From an uncultured Prevotellaceae bacterium (lineage in GTDB: Bacteria; Bacteroidota; Bacteroidia; Bacteroidales; Bacteroidaceae), in the NCBI GenBank assembly GCA_946410305.1, contig CAMJZV010000029.1, positions 1-35,734 of the forward strand: a stretch of 35,734 nt of DNA. Reading direction: 5' to 3'. The translations under genes and the position numbers were made by a program. The notes beneath the pieces were generated by a model that was given only the letters and a program-made list of their open reading frames with translations, was not told the origin of the DNA and searched no databases. Shown piece by piece: positions 7,010 to 15,036 of this stretch (the first letter of the stretch is position 1; each line of letters begins with the position of its first letter).

Positions 7010-9022
7010 ATGAACGACAACAAAGTTATGAACAGAGCAGCGGACAACATCCGTATCCTTGCTGCATCAATGGTTGAGAAAGCCAAGTCAGGTCACCCCG
7101 GTGGTGCAATGGGTGGTGCAGATTTCATCAACACCCTGTATTCAGAATTCCTGGTATACGACCCCGAGAATCCCGCTTGGGAGGGTCGCGACCGCTTCTT
7201 CCTCGACCCTGGTCACATGGCTCCTATGCTGTACAGCCAGCTGGCTCTTATCGGCAAGTTCACACTGGAGGATCTGAAGAACCTGCGTCAGTGGGGTTCA
7301 GTAACTCCCGGTCACCCCGAGCGCGAGATTGAGCGTGGCATCGAGAACACCTCTGGTCCTCTTGGTCAGGGTCACTGCTTTGCAGTAGGTGCTGCTATCG
7401 CCGCTAAGTTCCTGAAGGCTCGTCTGGGCGACGTGATGAATCAGACCATCTACGCTTACATTTCTGACGGTGGTGTGCAGGAGGAAATCTCTCAGGGTGC
7501 TGGCCGTATTGCTGGTAACCTGGGTCTGGACAACCTCATCATGTTCTACGACGCTAACGACATCCAGCTGTCTACCAAGACAGAGGTGGTAACCAGTGAG
7601 GATACCGCCAAGAAGTATGAGGCTTGGGGCTGGTATGTACAGAAGATCAACGGTAACGACGTTGACCAAATCCGCGAGGCCATCAAGAAAGCTCAGGCTG
7701 AGAAAGAGCGTCCAAGTCTGATTATCGGCCACTGCGTGATGGGTAAGGGTGCCCGCAAGGCTGACAACAGCAGCTACGAGAGCAACTGCGCTACCCACGG
7801 TGCTCCTCTCGGCGGCGACGCTTACATCAACACCATGAAGAACCTGGGTGCCGATCCTGAGAATCCATTCCAGATCTTCCCCGAGGTGAAGGAGATGTAT
7901 GCTAAGCGTGCTGAGGAACTGAAGAAGATTGTTGCCGAGCGCTATGCTGCCAAGGCTGAGTGGGCCAAGGCTAACCCCGAGAAGGCTGAACAGCTGAAGG
8001 AGTGGTTCAGCGGCAAGGCTCCGAAGATTGACTGGAGCAAGGTTGAACAGAAGCCCGGCTGCGCTACACGTAACGCATCAGCTACCGTTCTCGGTCAGTT
8101 GGCTGAGCAGGTGCCCAACATGATTTGTGCTTCTGCTGACCTGTCTAACTCTGATAACACCAACGGCTTCCTGAAGAAGACCAAGGACATGGTTCGCGGT
8201 GACTTCAGCGGTGCATTCTTCGAGGCTGGTGTTGCCGAGCTCACCATGGCTTGCTGCTGTATCGGTATGGCTCTGCACGGTGGCGTCATCCCCGCATGCG
8301 GTACCTTCTTCGTATTCTCTGACTATATGAAGCCTGCCGTACGTATGGCTGCCCTGATGGAGCTGCCAGTGAAGTTCATCTGGACCCACGATGCCTTCCG
8401 CGTTGGTGAGGACGGTCCTACCCACGAGCCCGTAGAGCAGGAGGCACAGATCCGCCTGATGGAGAAGCTGAAGAACCACCACGGCAAGAACTCCGTGCTC
8501 GTCGTTCGTCCTGCCGACGCCGAGGAGACCACCGTCTGCTGGCGCATGGCTATGGAGAACACCGAGACGCCTACCGCTCTCATCTTCTCTCGTCAGAACA
8601 TCGAGATGCTGCCCGAGGGCAACGACTACAACCAGGCAACAAAGGGTGCTTACATCGTTAAGGGTTCTGACGAGAACTACGATGTCATCCTGCTGGCTTC
8701 AGGTTCTGAGGTTTCTACGCTGGAGGCTGGTGCCAAGCTGCTCCGCGAGGACGGCGTGAAGTGCCGCATCGTCAGCGTTCCTTCTGAGGGCCTGTTCCGC
8801 AGCCAGAGCAAGGAGTACCAGCAGAGCGTGCTGCCTGCAGGCAAGAAGAAGTTCGGTCTGACCGCTGGTCTGCCCGTCAACCTCGAAGGTCTGGTAGGTG
8901 CCGACGGTACTGTATGGGGTCTCGAGAGCTTCGGTTTCTCTGCTCCTTACAAGGTGCTCGACGAGAAGCTCGGCTTCACAGGCGAGAATGTTTACAAGCA
9001 GGTTAAAGCCCTGTTAGCATAA
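7010..9022 (+). CDS. tkt: Transketolase
   Basis: Transketolase moves two-carbon ketol units between sugar phosphates in the non-oxidative pentose phosphate pathway, using thiamine diphosphate. The 670-residue length is typical. His29 lies in KSGHPGGAMGG. The cofactor motif is near residues 152-185 (SDGGVQEEISQGAGRIAGN, later FYDANDIQLS), a GDG-N variant seen in Bacteroidetes. The pyrimidine-domain Glu is about residue 405 in FFEAGVAE, and THDAFRVGEDGPTHEPVEQ follows. The ATG at 7010 is preferred because upstream in-frame codons fall on the putative promoter. A hairpin separates it from rpiB 48 nt downstream, and the two enzymes are consecutive in function: RpiB makes a transketolase substrate. 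Confidence 0.96.
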   Translation: MNDNKVMNRAADNIRILAASMVEKAKSGHPGGAMGGADFINTLYSEFLVYDPENPAWEGRDRFFLDPGHMAPMLYSQLALIGKFTLEDLKNLRQWGSVTPGHPEREIERGIENTSGPLGQGHCFAVGAAIAAKFLKARLGDVMNQTIYAYISDGGVQEEISQGAGRIAGNLGLDNLIMFYDANDIQLSTKTEVVTSEDTAKKYEAWGWYVQKINGNDVDQIREAIKKAQAEKERPSLIIGHCVMGKGARKADNSSYESNCATHGAPLGGDAYINTMKNLGADPENPFQIFPEVKEMYAKRAEELKKIVAERYAAKAEWAKANPEKAEQLKEWFSGKAPKIDWSKVEQKPGCATRNASATVLGQLAEQVPNMICASADLSNSDNTNGFLKKTKDMVRGDFSGAFFEAGVAELTMACCCIGMALHGGVIPACGTFFVFSDYMKPAVRMAALMELPVKFIWTHDAFRVGEDGPTHEPVEQEAQIRLMEKLKNHHGKNSVLVVRPADAEETTVCWRMAMENTETPTALIFSRQNIEMLPEGNDYNQATKGAYIVKGSDENYDVILLASGSEVSTLEAGAKLLREDGVKCRIVSVPSEGLFRSQSKEYQQSVLPAGKKKFGLTAGLPVNLEGLVGADGTVWGLESFGFSAPYKVLDEKLGFTGENVYKQVKALLA

Positions 9023-9027
9023 TTAAC

Positions 9028-9055
9028 AAGGCACGGATTACGGTCCGTGCCTTTT
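9028..9055 (+). terminator. Hairpin between tkt and rpiB
   Basis: AAGGCACGGA (9028-9037) pairs perfectly with TCCGTGCCTT (9044-9053), followed by only four Ts. It may terminate part of the tkt transcripts or act as an intercistronic processing or stabilising hairpin. Confidence 0.7.
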
Positions 9056-9070
9056 AAAATTTTTACGACT

Positions 9071-9511
9071 ATGGAAGTAAAGACAGTTGGAGTGGCTTGC
9101 GACCACGCAGGCTTTGCACTCAAGAAGTTCGTGCTCGAGTACCTCGAAGAGAAGGGTTATCCTTACAAGGACTATGGTACATGGAGCGACGCAAGTGTCG
9201 ATTATCCCGACTTCGGCCACGCACTGGCCAAGGGCATCGAGAGCGGTGAGGTTTATCCTGGCATTGCCATCTGCGGTAGCGGCGAGGGTATCAGCATCAC
9301 GCTGAACAAGCACCAGCAGGTTCGTGCCGGTTTGTGCTGGATTCCCGAGATAGCTCACCTCATCCGTCAGCACAACGATGCCAACGTGCTGGTCATGCCC
9401 GGTCGTTTCATCGACAACAACATGGCACGCAAAATTATGGACGAGTTCTTTACTGCACCCTTCGAGGGCGGACGCCACCAGAAGCGTGTGGATAAGATTG
9501 CGATTAAGTGA
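9071..9511 (+). CDS. rpiB: Ribose-5-phosphate isomerase B
   Basis: RpiB interconverts ribose 5-phosphate and ribulose 5-phosphate. The 146-residue protein has ACDHAGFALKK at the N terminus, the catalytic Cys68 in AICGSGEGISI, and the RQHNDANVLVMPGR segment (residues 99-112) holding the conserved His-Asn-Asp. The ATG at 9071 starts MEVKTVGVACDHAG as in the family; codons further upstream fall on the preceding hairpin. It follows tkt closely and both probably share a transcript when the hairpin is read through. Its last 17 coding bases and the stop are repeated exactly 72 nt downstream. Confidence 0.95.
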   Translation: MEVKTVGVACDHAGFALKKFVLEYLEEKGYPYKDYGTWSDASVDYPDFGHALAKGIESGEVYPGIAICGSGEGISITLNKHQQVRAGLCWIPEIAHLIRQHNDANVLVMPGRFIDNNMARKIMDEFFTAPFEGGRHQKRVDKIAIK

Positions 9512-9585
9512 GAGCAATAAAGCTTGCTTTAATTGCCGAACGTGAGCAAACTCGACAAAAATGTCAAGATTGCGATTAAGTGAGA
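9494..9585 (+). repeat. 20-nt direct repeat of the rpiB 3' end
   Basis: The sequence AAGATTGCGATTAAGTGAGA occurs at 9494-9513 (the rpiB tail and stop) and again at 9566-9585. The offset is 72 nt, a multiple of three. The copy is preceded by codons reading KLDKNV in the same frame, which resembles the RVDK before the true tail. Confidence 0.9.
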
Positions 9586-9605
9586 AAACAGCATCAAACT
9601 GTCAT

Positions 9606-9644
9606 GTGCCGTCAATCAGGATAAGATTGGCGGCACTTTTCTTT
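9606..9644 (+). terminator. rpiB terminator
   Basis: GTGCCGTCAATC (9606-9617) pairs with GATTGGCGGCAC (9625-9636) through 12 bp including one G-T pair, followed by TTTTCTTTC. Confidence 0.9.
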
Positions 9645-9778
9645 CATCCAGTTCAAGACAAACAACACCTTTTCTTAGACAAAACACCAAAAATAGCACC
9701 GAAACAACCCCTCTTTCACAAAAATTATATAAATGTGTGGGCACACAGTTAAAAATAGAAAAAATAATCGCAAAAAGT

Positions 9779-9810
9779 TTTGGAGAATAAGAAAAATAGT
9801 CGTATCTTTG
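9779..9810 (+). promoter_or_regulatory. Distal promoter upstream of rplU
   Basis: TTTG (9779-9782) and TATCTTTG (9803-9810) are 20 nt apart, a full consensus match. No gene starts within 300 nt downstream. Confidence 0.75.
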
Positions 9811-9816
9811 CACCGT

Positions 9817-9915
9817 TATCCTGAAAACAATCTTTTTACCTTAAAAAGGACTAATACCTATTGAAGATTATAGAGCGGTTGCCTGTGAGGGTCACCGCTT
9901 TATGTTTTTTATAGG
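9817..9915 (+). ncRNA. Candidate small RNA or attenuated leader ahead of rplU
   Basis: Starting a few bases after the 9803-9810 promoter box, this segment has no convincing ORF. It contains an A/T hairpin (CTTTTT with AAAAAG, about 9832-9848) and then AGCGGT (9874-9879) pairing with ACCGCT (9894-9899) before TTTATGTTTTTT. A transcript of about 95 nt with a U-rich end is predicted. It could be a free small RNA or an attenuated leader of the L21 operon. The family is unknown to me. Confidence 0.45.
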
Positions 9916-9934
9916 GTATTTTGCTCACTTTTAC

Positions 9935-9962
9935 GTACCTTTGAGATGAGCCTCGAAGGTAC
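9935..9962. repeat. 11-bp inverted repeat containing a promoter-like box
   Basis: GTACCTTTGAG (9935-9945) pairs with CTCGAAGGTAC (9952-9962), including one G-T pair, around a 6-nt loop. The left arm contains TACCTTTG. No T run follows on either strand, so this is not an obvious terminator. It may be an operator or an RNA structure in the rplU leader. Confidence 0.6.
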
Positions 9963-9997
9963 TTACGTTCGAAAAAACAAAGAAAATTGATTTTTTC

Positions 9998-10029
9998 TTT
10001 GGTTTTTTACTCACTTTTTCGTACCTTTG
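9998..10029 (+). promoter_or_regulatory. rplU-rpmA proximal promoter
   Basis: TTTG (9998-10001) and TACCTTTG (10022-10029) are 20 nt apart. The 20 nt ending in the -7 box (10010-10029) closely match 9924-9943 (18 of 20 bases), so a promoter-sized block is duplicated. Confidence 0.82.
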
Positions 10030-10047
10030 CAGCCGATTTGGTCTGTA

Positions 10048-10085
10048 GTGGCTCAAAGAAGCTGTCGCACGAGGTGACACGCCAC
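10048..10085 (+). promoter_or_regulatory. Structured 5' leader of rplU
   Basis: In the roughly 80-nt untranslated leader GTGGC (10048-10052) can pair with GCCAC (10081-10085), enclosing TGTC (10063-10066) with GACA (10076-10079). The position suggests autoregulation by a ribosomal protein, which is inference; the stems are short. Confidence 0.35.
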
Positions 10086-10115
10086 GCAGAAAAACCCGTT
10101 AAACAATTAAAAACA

Positions 10116-10433
10116 ATGTACGCAATTGTAGAGATCAACGGTCAACAGTTCAAGGTTGAAGAAGGCAAGAAGCTCTTCGTAAACCACATGAAAGATGTGG
10201 AAGCCGGTAAGACTGTTGAATTCGACAAGGTACTGCTTGTCGACAAGGAAGGTTCAGTACAGGTAGGCGCACCCACCGTAGACGGTGCAAAAGTAGTATG
10301 CGAAGTGGTTAATCCACTCGTAAAGGGTGAGAAGGTTATCGTGTTCAAGATGAAGCGTCGTAAGGACTCTCGCAAGAAGAACGGTCACCGTCAGCAGTAC
10401 ACCCAGGTAGAAGTTAAATCAGTAATCGCTTAA
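10116..10433 (+). CDS. rplU: 50S ribosomal protein L21
   Basis: The 105-residue protein begins [18 protein letters not shown] and ends [13 protein letters not shown], both diagnostic of L21, which binds 23S rRNA in the large subunit. The ATG at 10116 gives the family N terminus; earlier in-frame codons span the promoter and cannot be translated from it. L27 follows after 20 nt with an AGGAGG-like Shine-Dalgarno between them, the conserved rplU-rpmA operon. Confidence 0.97.
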   Translation: MYAIVEINGQQFKVEEGKKLFVNHMKDVEAGKTVEFDKVLLVDKEGSVQVGAPTVDGAKVVCEVVNPLVKGEKVIVFKMKRRKDSRKKNGHRQQYTQVEVKSVIA

Positions 10434-10453
10434 AACGTAGGAGGAACAACATT

Positions 10454-10717
10454 ATGGCACATAAGAAAGGTGTAGGTAGTTCTAAGAACGGCCGCGAGAG
10501 TGCAGCTCAGCGACTGGGCATCAAGATTTTTGGCGGTCAGAAGGTACTGGCAGGCAACATCATCGTTCGTCAGCGTGGTTCTAAGCACAACGCAGGTAAC
10601 AATGTTGCTATGGGTAAGGACGACACTCTTTATGCACTTGTTGACGGAACTGTAGAGTTCCACAAGGGCAAGCGCGACAAGAGCTATGTTTCTGTAATTC
10701 CTGAAGCTCAGGCCTAA
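10454..10717 (+). CDS. rpmA: 50S ribosomal protein L27
   Basis: The 87-residue protein begins [16 protein letters not shown] and contains [10 protein letters not shown] and GNIIVRQRG, diagnostic of L27, whose N-terminal tail reaches the peptidyl-transferase centre. There is no Firmicutes-type cleaved N-terminal extension. A GGAGG sequence 9-13 nt upstream is one of the few strong Shine-Dalgarno sites in the window. The transcript ends at the hairpin at 10758. Confidence 0.97.
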   Translation: MAHKKGVGSSKNGRESAAQRLGIKIFGGQKVLAGNIIVRQRGSKHNAGNNVAMGKDDTLYALVDGTVEFHKGKRDKSYVSVIPEAQA

Positions 10718-10757
10718 GAGAACAAAAACAAATAATTTATTCCAAACAAACAAAAGA

Positions 10758-10786
10758 AAAGGGAGCCCATTCGGGTTCCCTTTCTC
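10758..10786 (+). terminator. rplU-rpmA terminator
   Basis: AAAGGGAGCCC (10758-10768) pairs with GGGTTCCCTTT (10773-10783) with one G-T pair, followed by a T-rich stretch. Confidence 0.9.
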
Positions 10787-10841
10787 TATGCTTTTAACCG
10801 TCCTTTTTATACCACAAAAAGTAGGTTCAGATAGGCACAAA

Positions 10842-10874
10842 TAAAAATTGATTGTCTCACGACAATCAACTTTT
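10842..10874 (-). terminator. Terminator of the nine-gene minus-strand run
   Basis: TTGATTGTC (10848-10856) pairs perfectly with GACAATCAA (10861-10869). On the minus strand it is followed by TTTTTAT; on the plus strand by CTTTT, so it can act in both directions. The rest of the 255-nt gap (10718-10972) shows no gene. Confidence 0.8.
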
Positions 10875-10972
10875 AAATTAACCTTAATAATCTAATACCA
10901 TGAAAAACACACTGCAAAAATACTATTATTTCTTACAATCTGCAAGTTTTTGTGGCATTTTACTATAAAACT

Positions 10973-11524
10973 TTAACTTTTCTTAAACCTTCCAGACGCC
11001 CATTTAAGTTTTATTTGCAGTTTTTCTATTTCTTTCTGCTCTTCCATGGCAGGACGATTCAAGTAGTTGTTGCTCTCCAATATCAGCATCATCTGCTCAG
11101 CATCAAACTGGGCAGCATACTGTTCAGCGGATGTGGAAAGGAACTGCTCCGTGGGCAACTGTTGCCAGGAAGTGGTATAGAAGGAGATGACGCTTTCACG
11201 CAAATCTGTACCATACGTCTGAATCATACAGATGAACTGCTGAGCATCTGTGTTCAACAAAACCAACTCCACTGACGACGCATCGTTCAGGCGGAACAAG
11301 GCATAGTTGGAGGTCAGTTGAAGCAACTCACTCTTACCTTCAAACACGTTACGCACCTCTGCTTTCATATTGGCTTCGCAGAAATCGATGCAGTCCAGCC
11401 GATTGTTATGGGTCAGATAAGGCATCAATGAGTCGGGCATGCTTTTCAGTGCTTCGCTCATCGTTGTCTGAGCGAAGGCACCGTTAGCAAGCATCAATGA
11501 CAGGGCTATGAAAAGCTTTTTCAT
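10973..11524 (-). CDS. DUF3256 family exported protein
   Basis: The 183-residue protein begins MKKLFIALSLMLANGAFAQ, a signal peptide with cleavage predicted after residue 18, so it is exported to the periplasm or outer membrane. The mature part (TMSEALKSMPDSLMPYLTHN, then NRLDCIDF) matches the Bacteroidales family DUF3256, for which I know no function. Codons upstream of 11524 are open but lack a better start and overlap the spacer, so the signal-peptide Met is preferred. It is the last gene of the long minus-strand run, 34 nt after paaK, an association I have seen as common in Bacteroidales. Confidence 0.8.
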   Translation of the reverse strand: MKKLFIALSLMLANGAFAQTTMSEALKSMPDSLMPYLTHNNRLDCIDFCEANMKAEVRNVFEGKSELLQLTSNYALFRLNDASSVELVLLNTDAQQFICMIQTYGTDLRESVISFYTTSWQQLPTEQFLSTSAEQYAAQFDAEQMMLILESNNYLNRPAMEEQKEIEKLQIKLKWASGRFKKS

Positions 11525-11525
11525 C

Positions 11526-11553
11526 TCTAAACTATATACGCTCAACTCTACAC
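11526..11553 (-). repeat. Degenerate 7-nt period spacer between paaK and DUF3256
   Basis: Read on the minus strand the spacer after the paaK stop is GTGTAGA GTTGAGC GTATATA GTTTAGA. The four 7-nt units share a G-N-N-T/G-A pattern and three contain a stop trinucleotide. It is weak alone but matches the clearer arrays further right. Confidence 0.4.
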
Positions 11554-11558
11554 TGTAA

Positions 11559-12899
11559 TTATCCCCTACCCGGTCGCAAATCGTGAACACGAACGGCTTT
11601 ACCTTCACTAACAGGCAGAGTACCTTTCTTCACGAGCTTCACACGTGGAGTAAGCAGGATCTCGTCCTTCAAGGCGCGCTGGATATCCTTCGTCATCTTC
11701 TGCAGTTCGGGGAAGACATCAGTGTTCAGACCATCGAGTTCAACCTCAACAGTCATGATGTCGTTGTCATCCTCCGTATCAAGCGTGATGAGGTAATTGC
11801 TACCCAAACCAGGATACTGCACAAGAATCTTCTCCACCTGCATGGGGAATACATTGACACCCTTGATGATGAACATATCGTCGGTACGACCCTTGATGCG
11901 GTCAATACGACGATGAGTACGTCCACACTTACACTCGCCAGGAATAATGCGGGTGAGGTCGCGCGTACGATAACGCAGGATAGGCATCATGGTACGATCG
12001 AGGGTGGTCAGCACCATCTCACCGATTTCTCCGTCGGGCACTGGTTCGAAAGTGTCAGGATCAACAATCTCAACAATATAGTTGTCCTCCCACAGGTGCA
12101 TACCATCCTGATACTTACACTCGAAAGCCACACCAGGACCATTCATCTCTGTCATACCAAACGAGTTGTAGGCCTTAACGCCCAACATACGCTCAATACG
12201 CTGACGCTGTTCCTCAGTATGAGGCTCGGCACCAATACACAAAGTGCGAAGATTCGTGCTACGAGGATCGATGCCTTCTTCCTGGAACACCTCAGCCAGA
12301 CGGATGGCGTAAGAAGGAATGGCGTGGAGGGCGGTAGTACCAAAGTCCTTGATGAACTTAATCTGACGCTTCGAGTTACCAGCAGCAGCAGGTACCGTCA
12401 TAGCGCCTAGCCACTCAGCACCATACTGGAAGCCAAGACCACCCGTAAACATACCGTAACCACTGGAGTTCTGGAAAACATCACTCTTGCGACAGCCCAC
12501 CATATAAAGGTTACGGGCAATCATGTTAGCCCACGAGCAGATATCGTGCTCAGAATAGACAACGACACAAGGGTTACCCGTAGTACCACTGGTAGAGTGA
12601 ATACGTACGGCATCATCCAGACTGCCACCAACCAATCCATAGGGATAGTTGTCGCGCAGGTCCTGCTTCGTAGTAAACGGAATCTTACGCAGATCCTCAA
12701 GACTATTAATAGAATCTGCCGTAATGCCTAACTCGCCCAAGCGCTTCTTGTAGAATGGCGATTGCAAACAGACATTAATGGTGTCCTTGAGTTTCTTTAC
12801 TTGCAGCTCTTCGAGCTGTTTACGAGGCATTTTCTCCAGTTCCGGCTGCCAGCACTCCCCATCGGGTTTGACGGTAGCCATGATTTTTTCGTCAGTCAT
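11559..12899 (-). CDS. paaK: Phenylacetate-CoA ligase family enzyme
   Basis: This AMP-forming ligase activates an aryl acid, classically phenylacetate, to its CoA thioester. The 446-residue protein has the adenylate-forming P-loop HSTSGTTGNP at residues 101-110, the FGMTEMNGPGVAFEC motif, RYRTRDL and the C-terminal-domain hinge GRTDDMFIIKGVNVFP. In Bacteroidales such ligases usually accompany 2-oxoacid:ferredoxin oxidoreductases in amino acid fermentation; here none is adjacent, so the substrate (phenylacetate, indoleacetate or similar) is open. An alternative Met at residue 7 exists. It is 32 nt downstream of rsmE in the same run. Confidence 0.92.
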   Translation of the reverse strand: MTDEKIMATVKPDGECWQPELEKMPRKQLEELQVKKLKDTINVCLQSPFYKKRLGELGITADSINSLEDLRKIPFTTKQDLRDNYPYGLVGGSLDDAVRIHSTSGTTGNPCVVVYSEHDICSWANMIARNLYMVGCRKSDVFQNSSGYGMFTGGLGFQYGAEWLGAMTVPAAAGNSKRQIKFIKDFGTTALHAIPSYAIRLAEVFQEEGIDPRSTNLRTLCIGAEPHTEEQRQRIERMLGVKAYNSFGMTEMNGPGVAFECKYQDGMHLWEDNYIVEIVDPDTFEPVPDGEIGEMVLTTLDRTMMPILRYRTRDLTRIIPGECKCGRTHRRIDRIKGRTDDMFIIKGVNVFPMQVEKILVQYPGLGSNYLITLDTEDDNDIMTVEVELDGLNTDVFPELQKMTKDIQRALKDEILLTPRVKLVKKGTLPVSEGKAVRVHDLRPGRG

Positions 12900-12931
12900 A
12901 TAGTATTATTATTGTTTATTGGTTCTATATA

Positions 12932-13654
12932 TCATTGTTCTTTAGACAGTTGCATCATCATCACAGCGGAAAGACCTGCCGTTTCAGTACGTAGACGGCT
13001 CTTTCCCAGATGCACCGACTGATAGCCGTTGGCTACTGCTCTGCGCACCTCATCGATAGAGAAGTCGCCTTCAGGACCTACAAGCACCAAGGCATCCTCA
13101 GCATCCGGCTGCTGACGGAGTTCGTCAAACAGGTAGCTGCGAGGAACCTCCTCATAACAGTGGGCAATATACTTACGCCCCGTTCGTGGCTGTCGGATGA
13201 AATCATCAAACGACGTCATCTCGTTGAGTGTCGTCAGCCACGCTTTATGACTCTGCTTGGTAGCAGCAATGACGATTTTCTCAGCACGAGGCAGCTTAAC
13301 GACAGTACGTTCAGAGAACTGACAGTCGAGGAAAGATATCTCGTCGACACCCACCTCTACAGCCTTCTCCAGCATCCACTCCATGCGATCCATCATCTTC
13401 GTGGGAGCAATAGCCAGATGCACCCGTCCCTGCCATTGACGCTCTTGGGGTAGCGTCTCCTTGATAGCATACTGACAGTGATGGCCATGAGCCAGCGTCA
13501 CCTCTGCACGATAGTAATTACCAACACCATCCATCAGCATCATCTCGTCACCCTCATGCAGACGAAGCACACGCAGTGCGTGCGTGGCTTCATCAGCAGG
13601 CAGCTCTGTCTGAGTGGCTGCTTCAGGGACGTAGAAGAATCTGACTTCTTTCAT
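12932..13654 (-). CDS. rsmE: 16S rRNA (uracil-1498-N3)-methyltransferase
   Basis: RsmE is a SPOUT methyltransferase that modifies U1498 of 16S rRNA. The 240-residue protein has the knot motifs LVLVGPEGDFS (residues 189-199) and LGKSRLRTETAGLSA (216-230), and KQSHKAW in place of the common QSGR-type segment. The start at 13654 (MKEVRFFYVP) fits the family; the longer frame covers a hairpin in the spacer. It lies between the MFS gene and paaK in the minus-strand run. Confidence 0.94.
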   Translation of the reverse strand: MKEVRFFYVPEAATQTELPADEATHALRVLRLHEGDEMMLMDGVGNYYRAEVTLAHGHHCQYAIKETLPQERQWQGRVHLAIAPTKMMDRMEWMLEKAVEVGVDEISFLDCQFSERTVVKLPRAEKIVIAATKQSHKAWLTTLNEMTSFDDFIRQPRTGRKYIAHCYEEVPRSYLFDELRQQPDAEDALVLVGPEGDFSIDEVRRAVANGYQSVHLGKSRLRTETAGLSAVMMMQLSKEQ

Positions 13655-13667
13655 ATTGTTTTGGTTC

Positions 13668-13684
13668 AGCTGGGGAAACCAGCT
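13668..13684 (-). other. Intercistronic hairpin between MFS gene and rsmE
   Basis: AGCTGG (13668-13673) pairs with CCAGCT (13679-13684) around a 5-nt loop. No T run follows, so it is more likely a processing or stability element than a terminator. Confidence 0.45.
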
Positions 13685-13695
13685 CACACAATCTT

Positions 13696-15024
13696 TTAAT
13701 GTTTGATTTCAGTAATGGGTTTCTTCTCTGGCTTGAAGACGATGGCGAAGGCAATACCTACCACCAAGGCGAAGGCAGCAAAGGTAAACCAGCATGTCTG
13801 CCAGTCGCCAACAAGATAGCCACCTTCCCAACCGCAGAAGCTGTTCACAATCTCACCAGCTGCCAACGTACCAATAGTAGCACCAAGACCATTGGTCATC
13901 ATCATAAACAAGCCCTGAGCGGAAGCTTTAATATTAGGAGCACACTCCTGGTCTACGAAGATACCACCCGACACATTAAAGAAGTCGAAAGCGACACCAT
14001 ATACGACACACGACAGGATGAAGAAGATGACGCCAGGCATAGCAGGATCGCCAATGCCAAAGAATCCGAAACGGAACACCCATGCAAACAGTGACATGAG
14101 CATTACTACCTTGATACCAAAACGCTTCAGGAAGAATGGAATCATCAGGATACAGCAGGCCTCACTGATCTGAGAGATAGAGGTCAGCATGGTAGCATTG
14201 TTGGCTGCGAAGGTGTCTGCAAATTCAGGGGTTCCCTTGAAACTGGTCAGGAAAGGACCTGCAAAACCATTGGTCACCTGCAGACACATACCCAGCAGTG
14301 CTGAGAAGATAAAGAACAGAGCCATCTGCTTGCGCTTGAAGAGCTTGAAGGCGTTAAGACCCAGGCTCTCTACCAGCGAAACCTTACCCTCCTTATTCTC
14401 CAGCTTGCACTCAGGCAATGTGAAGCAGTAGGCAAAAAGTACGAGACTCAGAATACCAGATACAAAGAACTGCATATAGGTATACTGGAACTTATGAGCG
14501 TTCTCAGCCAGTGTGAATCCGAAACCGCTGTCATCAATGAAGGCACAGTTGACAAACCACATGGTAGCGATGAAACCGACTGTTCCCAGCACACGGATGG
14601 GTGGAAAATCCTTGACGGTATCCAGGCCGTCCTTCTTCAATATAGCGAATGCCGCGGTGTTGGTCAGTGCGATAGTCGGCATATAGAAGGCTACACTCAA
14701 GGTATAGAGCGCAATAAACAACGACTTGTCTGCCAACTCATTACCGAATCCTGCCTGTTCGCCCATCCACCAACAACTAATCATGAAAGCGCCAGCCACC
14801 AAATGGCATAAGCCCAGCAAACGCTGTGGCTGGATATATTTATCAGCAACGATACCCATCAGCGTAGGCATGAAGATGCTGACAATACCCTGAATAGCAT
14901 AGAACCAGGAAATCTTGTCACCCAAGCCTGCTATGCCCAGATAGTTTCCCATACACGTGAGATATGCACCCCAGACGGCGAACTCCAAGAAGTTCATGAT
15001 TGCTAAACGTACTTTCGTATTCAT
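13696..15024 (-). CDS. MFS transporter, nucleoside:H+ symporter family
   Basis: The 442-residue protein has about twelve hydrophobic segments and the N-terminal signature MNTKVRLAIMNFLEFAVWGA, then IVSIFMPTLMGIVADKY, typical of the nucleoside:proton symporter group (NupG/XapB-like) in the major facilitator superfamily. It would sit in the inner membrane and import nucleosides, though substrate cannot be read from sequence. The start at 15024 is 12 nt after the preceding small ORF, so it is translated from the same long transcript. Its presence among translation and envelope genes has no obvious functional logic. Confidence 0.85.
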   Translation of the reverse strand: MNTKVRLAIMNFLEFAVWGAYLTCMGNYLGIAGLGDKISWFYAIQGIVSIFMPTLMGIVADKYIQPQRLLGLCHLVAGAFMISCWWMGEQAGFGNELADKSLFIALYTLSVAFYMPTIALTNTAAFAILKKDGLDTVKDFPPIRVLGTVGFIATMWFVNCAFIDDSGFGFTLAENAHKFQYTYMQFFVSGILSLVLFAYCFTLPECKLENKEGKVSLVESLGLNAFKLFKRKQMALFFIFSALLGMCLQVTNGFAGPFLTSFKGTPEFADTFAANNATMLTSISQISEACCILMIPFFLKRFGIKVVMLMSLFAWVFRFGFFGIGDPAMPGVIFFILSCVVYGVAFDFFNVSGGIFVDQECAPNIKASAQGLFMMMTNGLGATIGTLAAGEIVNSFCGWEGGYLVGDWQTCWFTFAAFALVVGIAFAIVFKPEKKPITEIKH

Positions 15025-15036
15025 AGTCTTTATTTT

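Noticed and set aside
9946..9990. 14-codon ORF just after a TACCTTTG box
   Set aside because: Too short to support and lies within the inverted repeat and promoter region of rplU.
10900..10968. 22-codon ORF (MKNTLQKYYY...) after a leader-like sequence
   Set aside because: It is very short, has no homology I recognise and no promoter; at most a remnant of a gene start.
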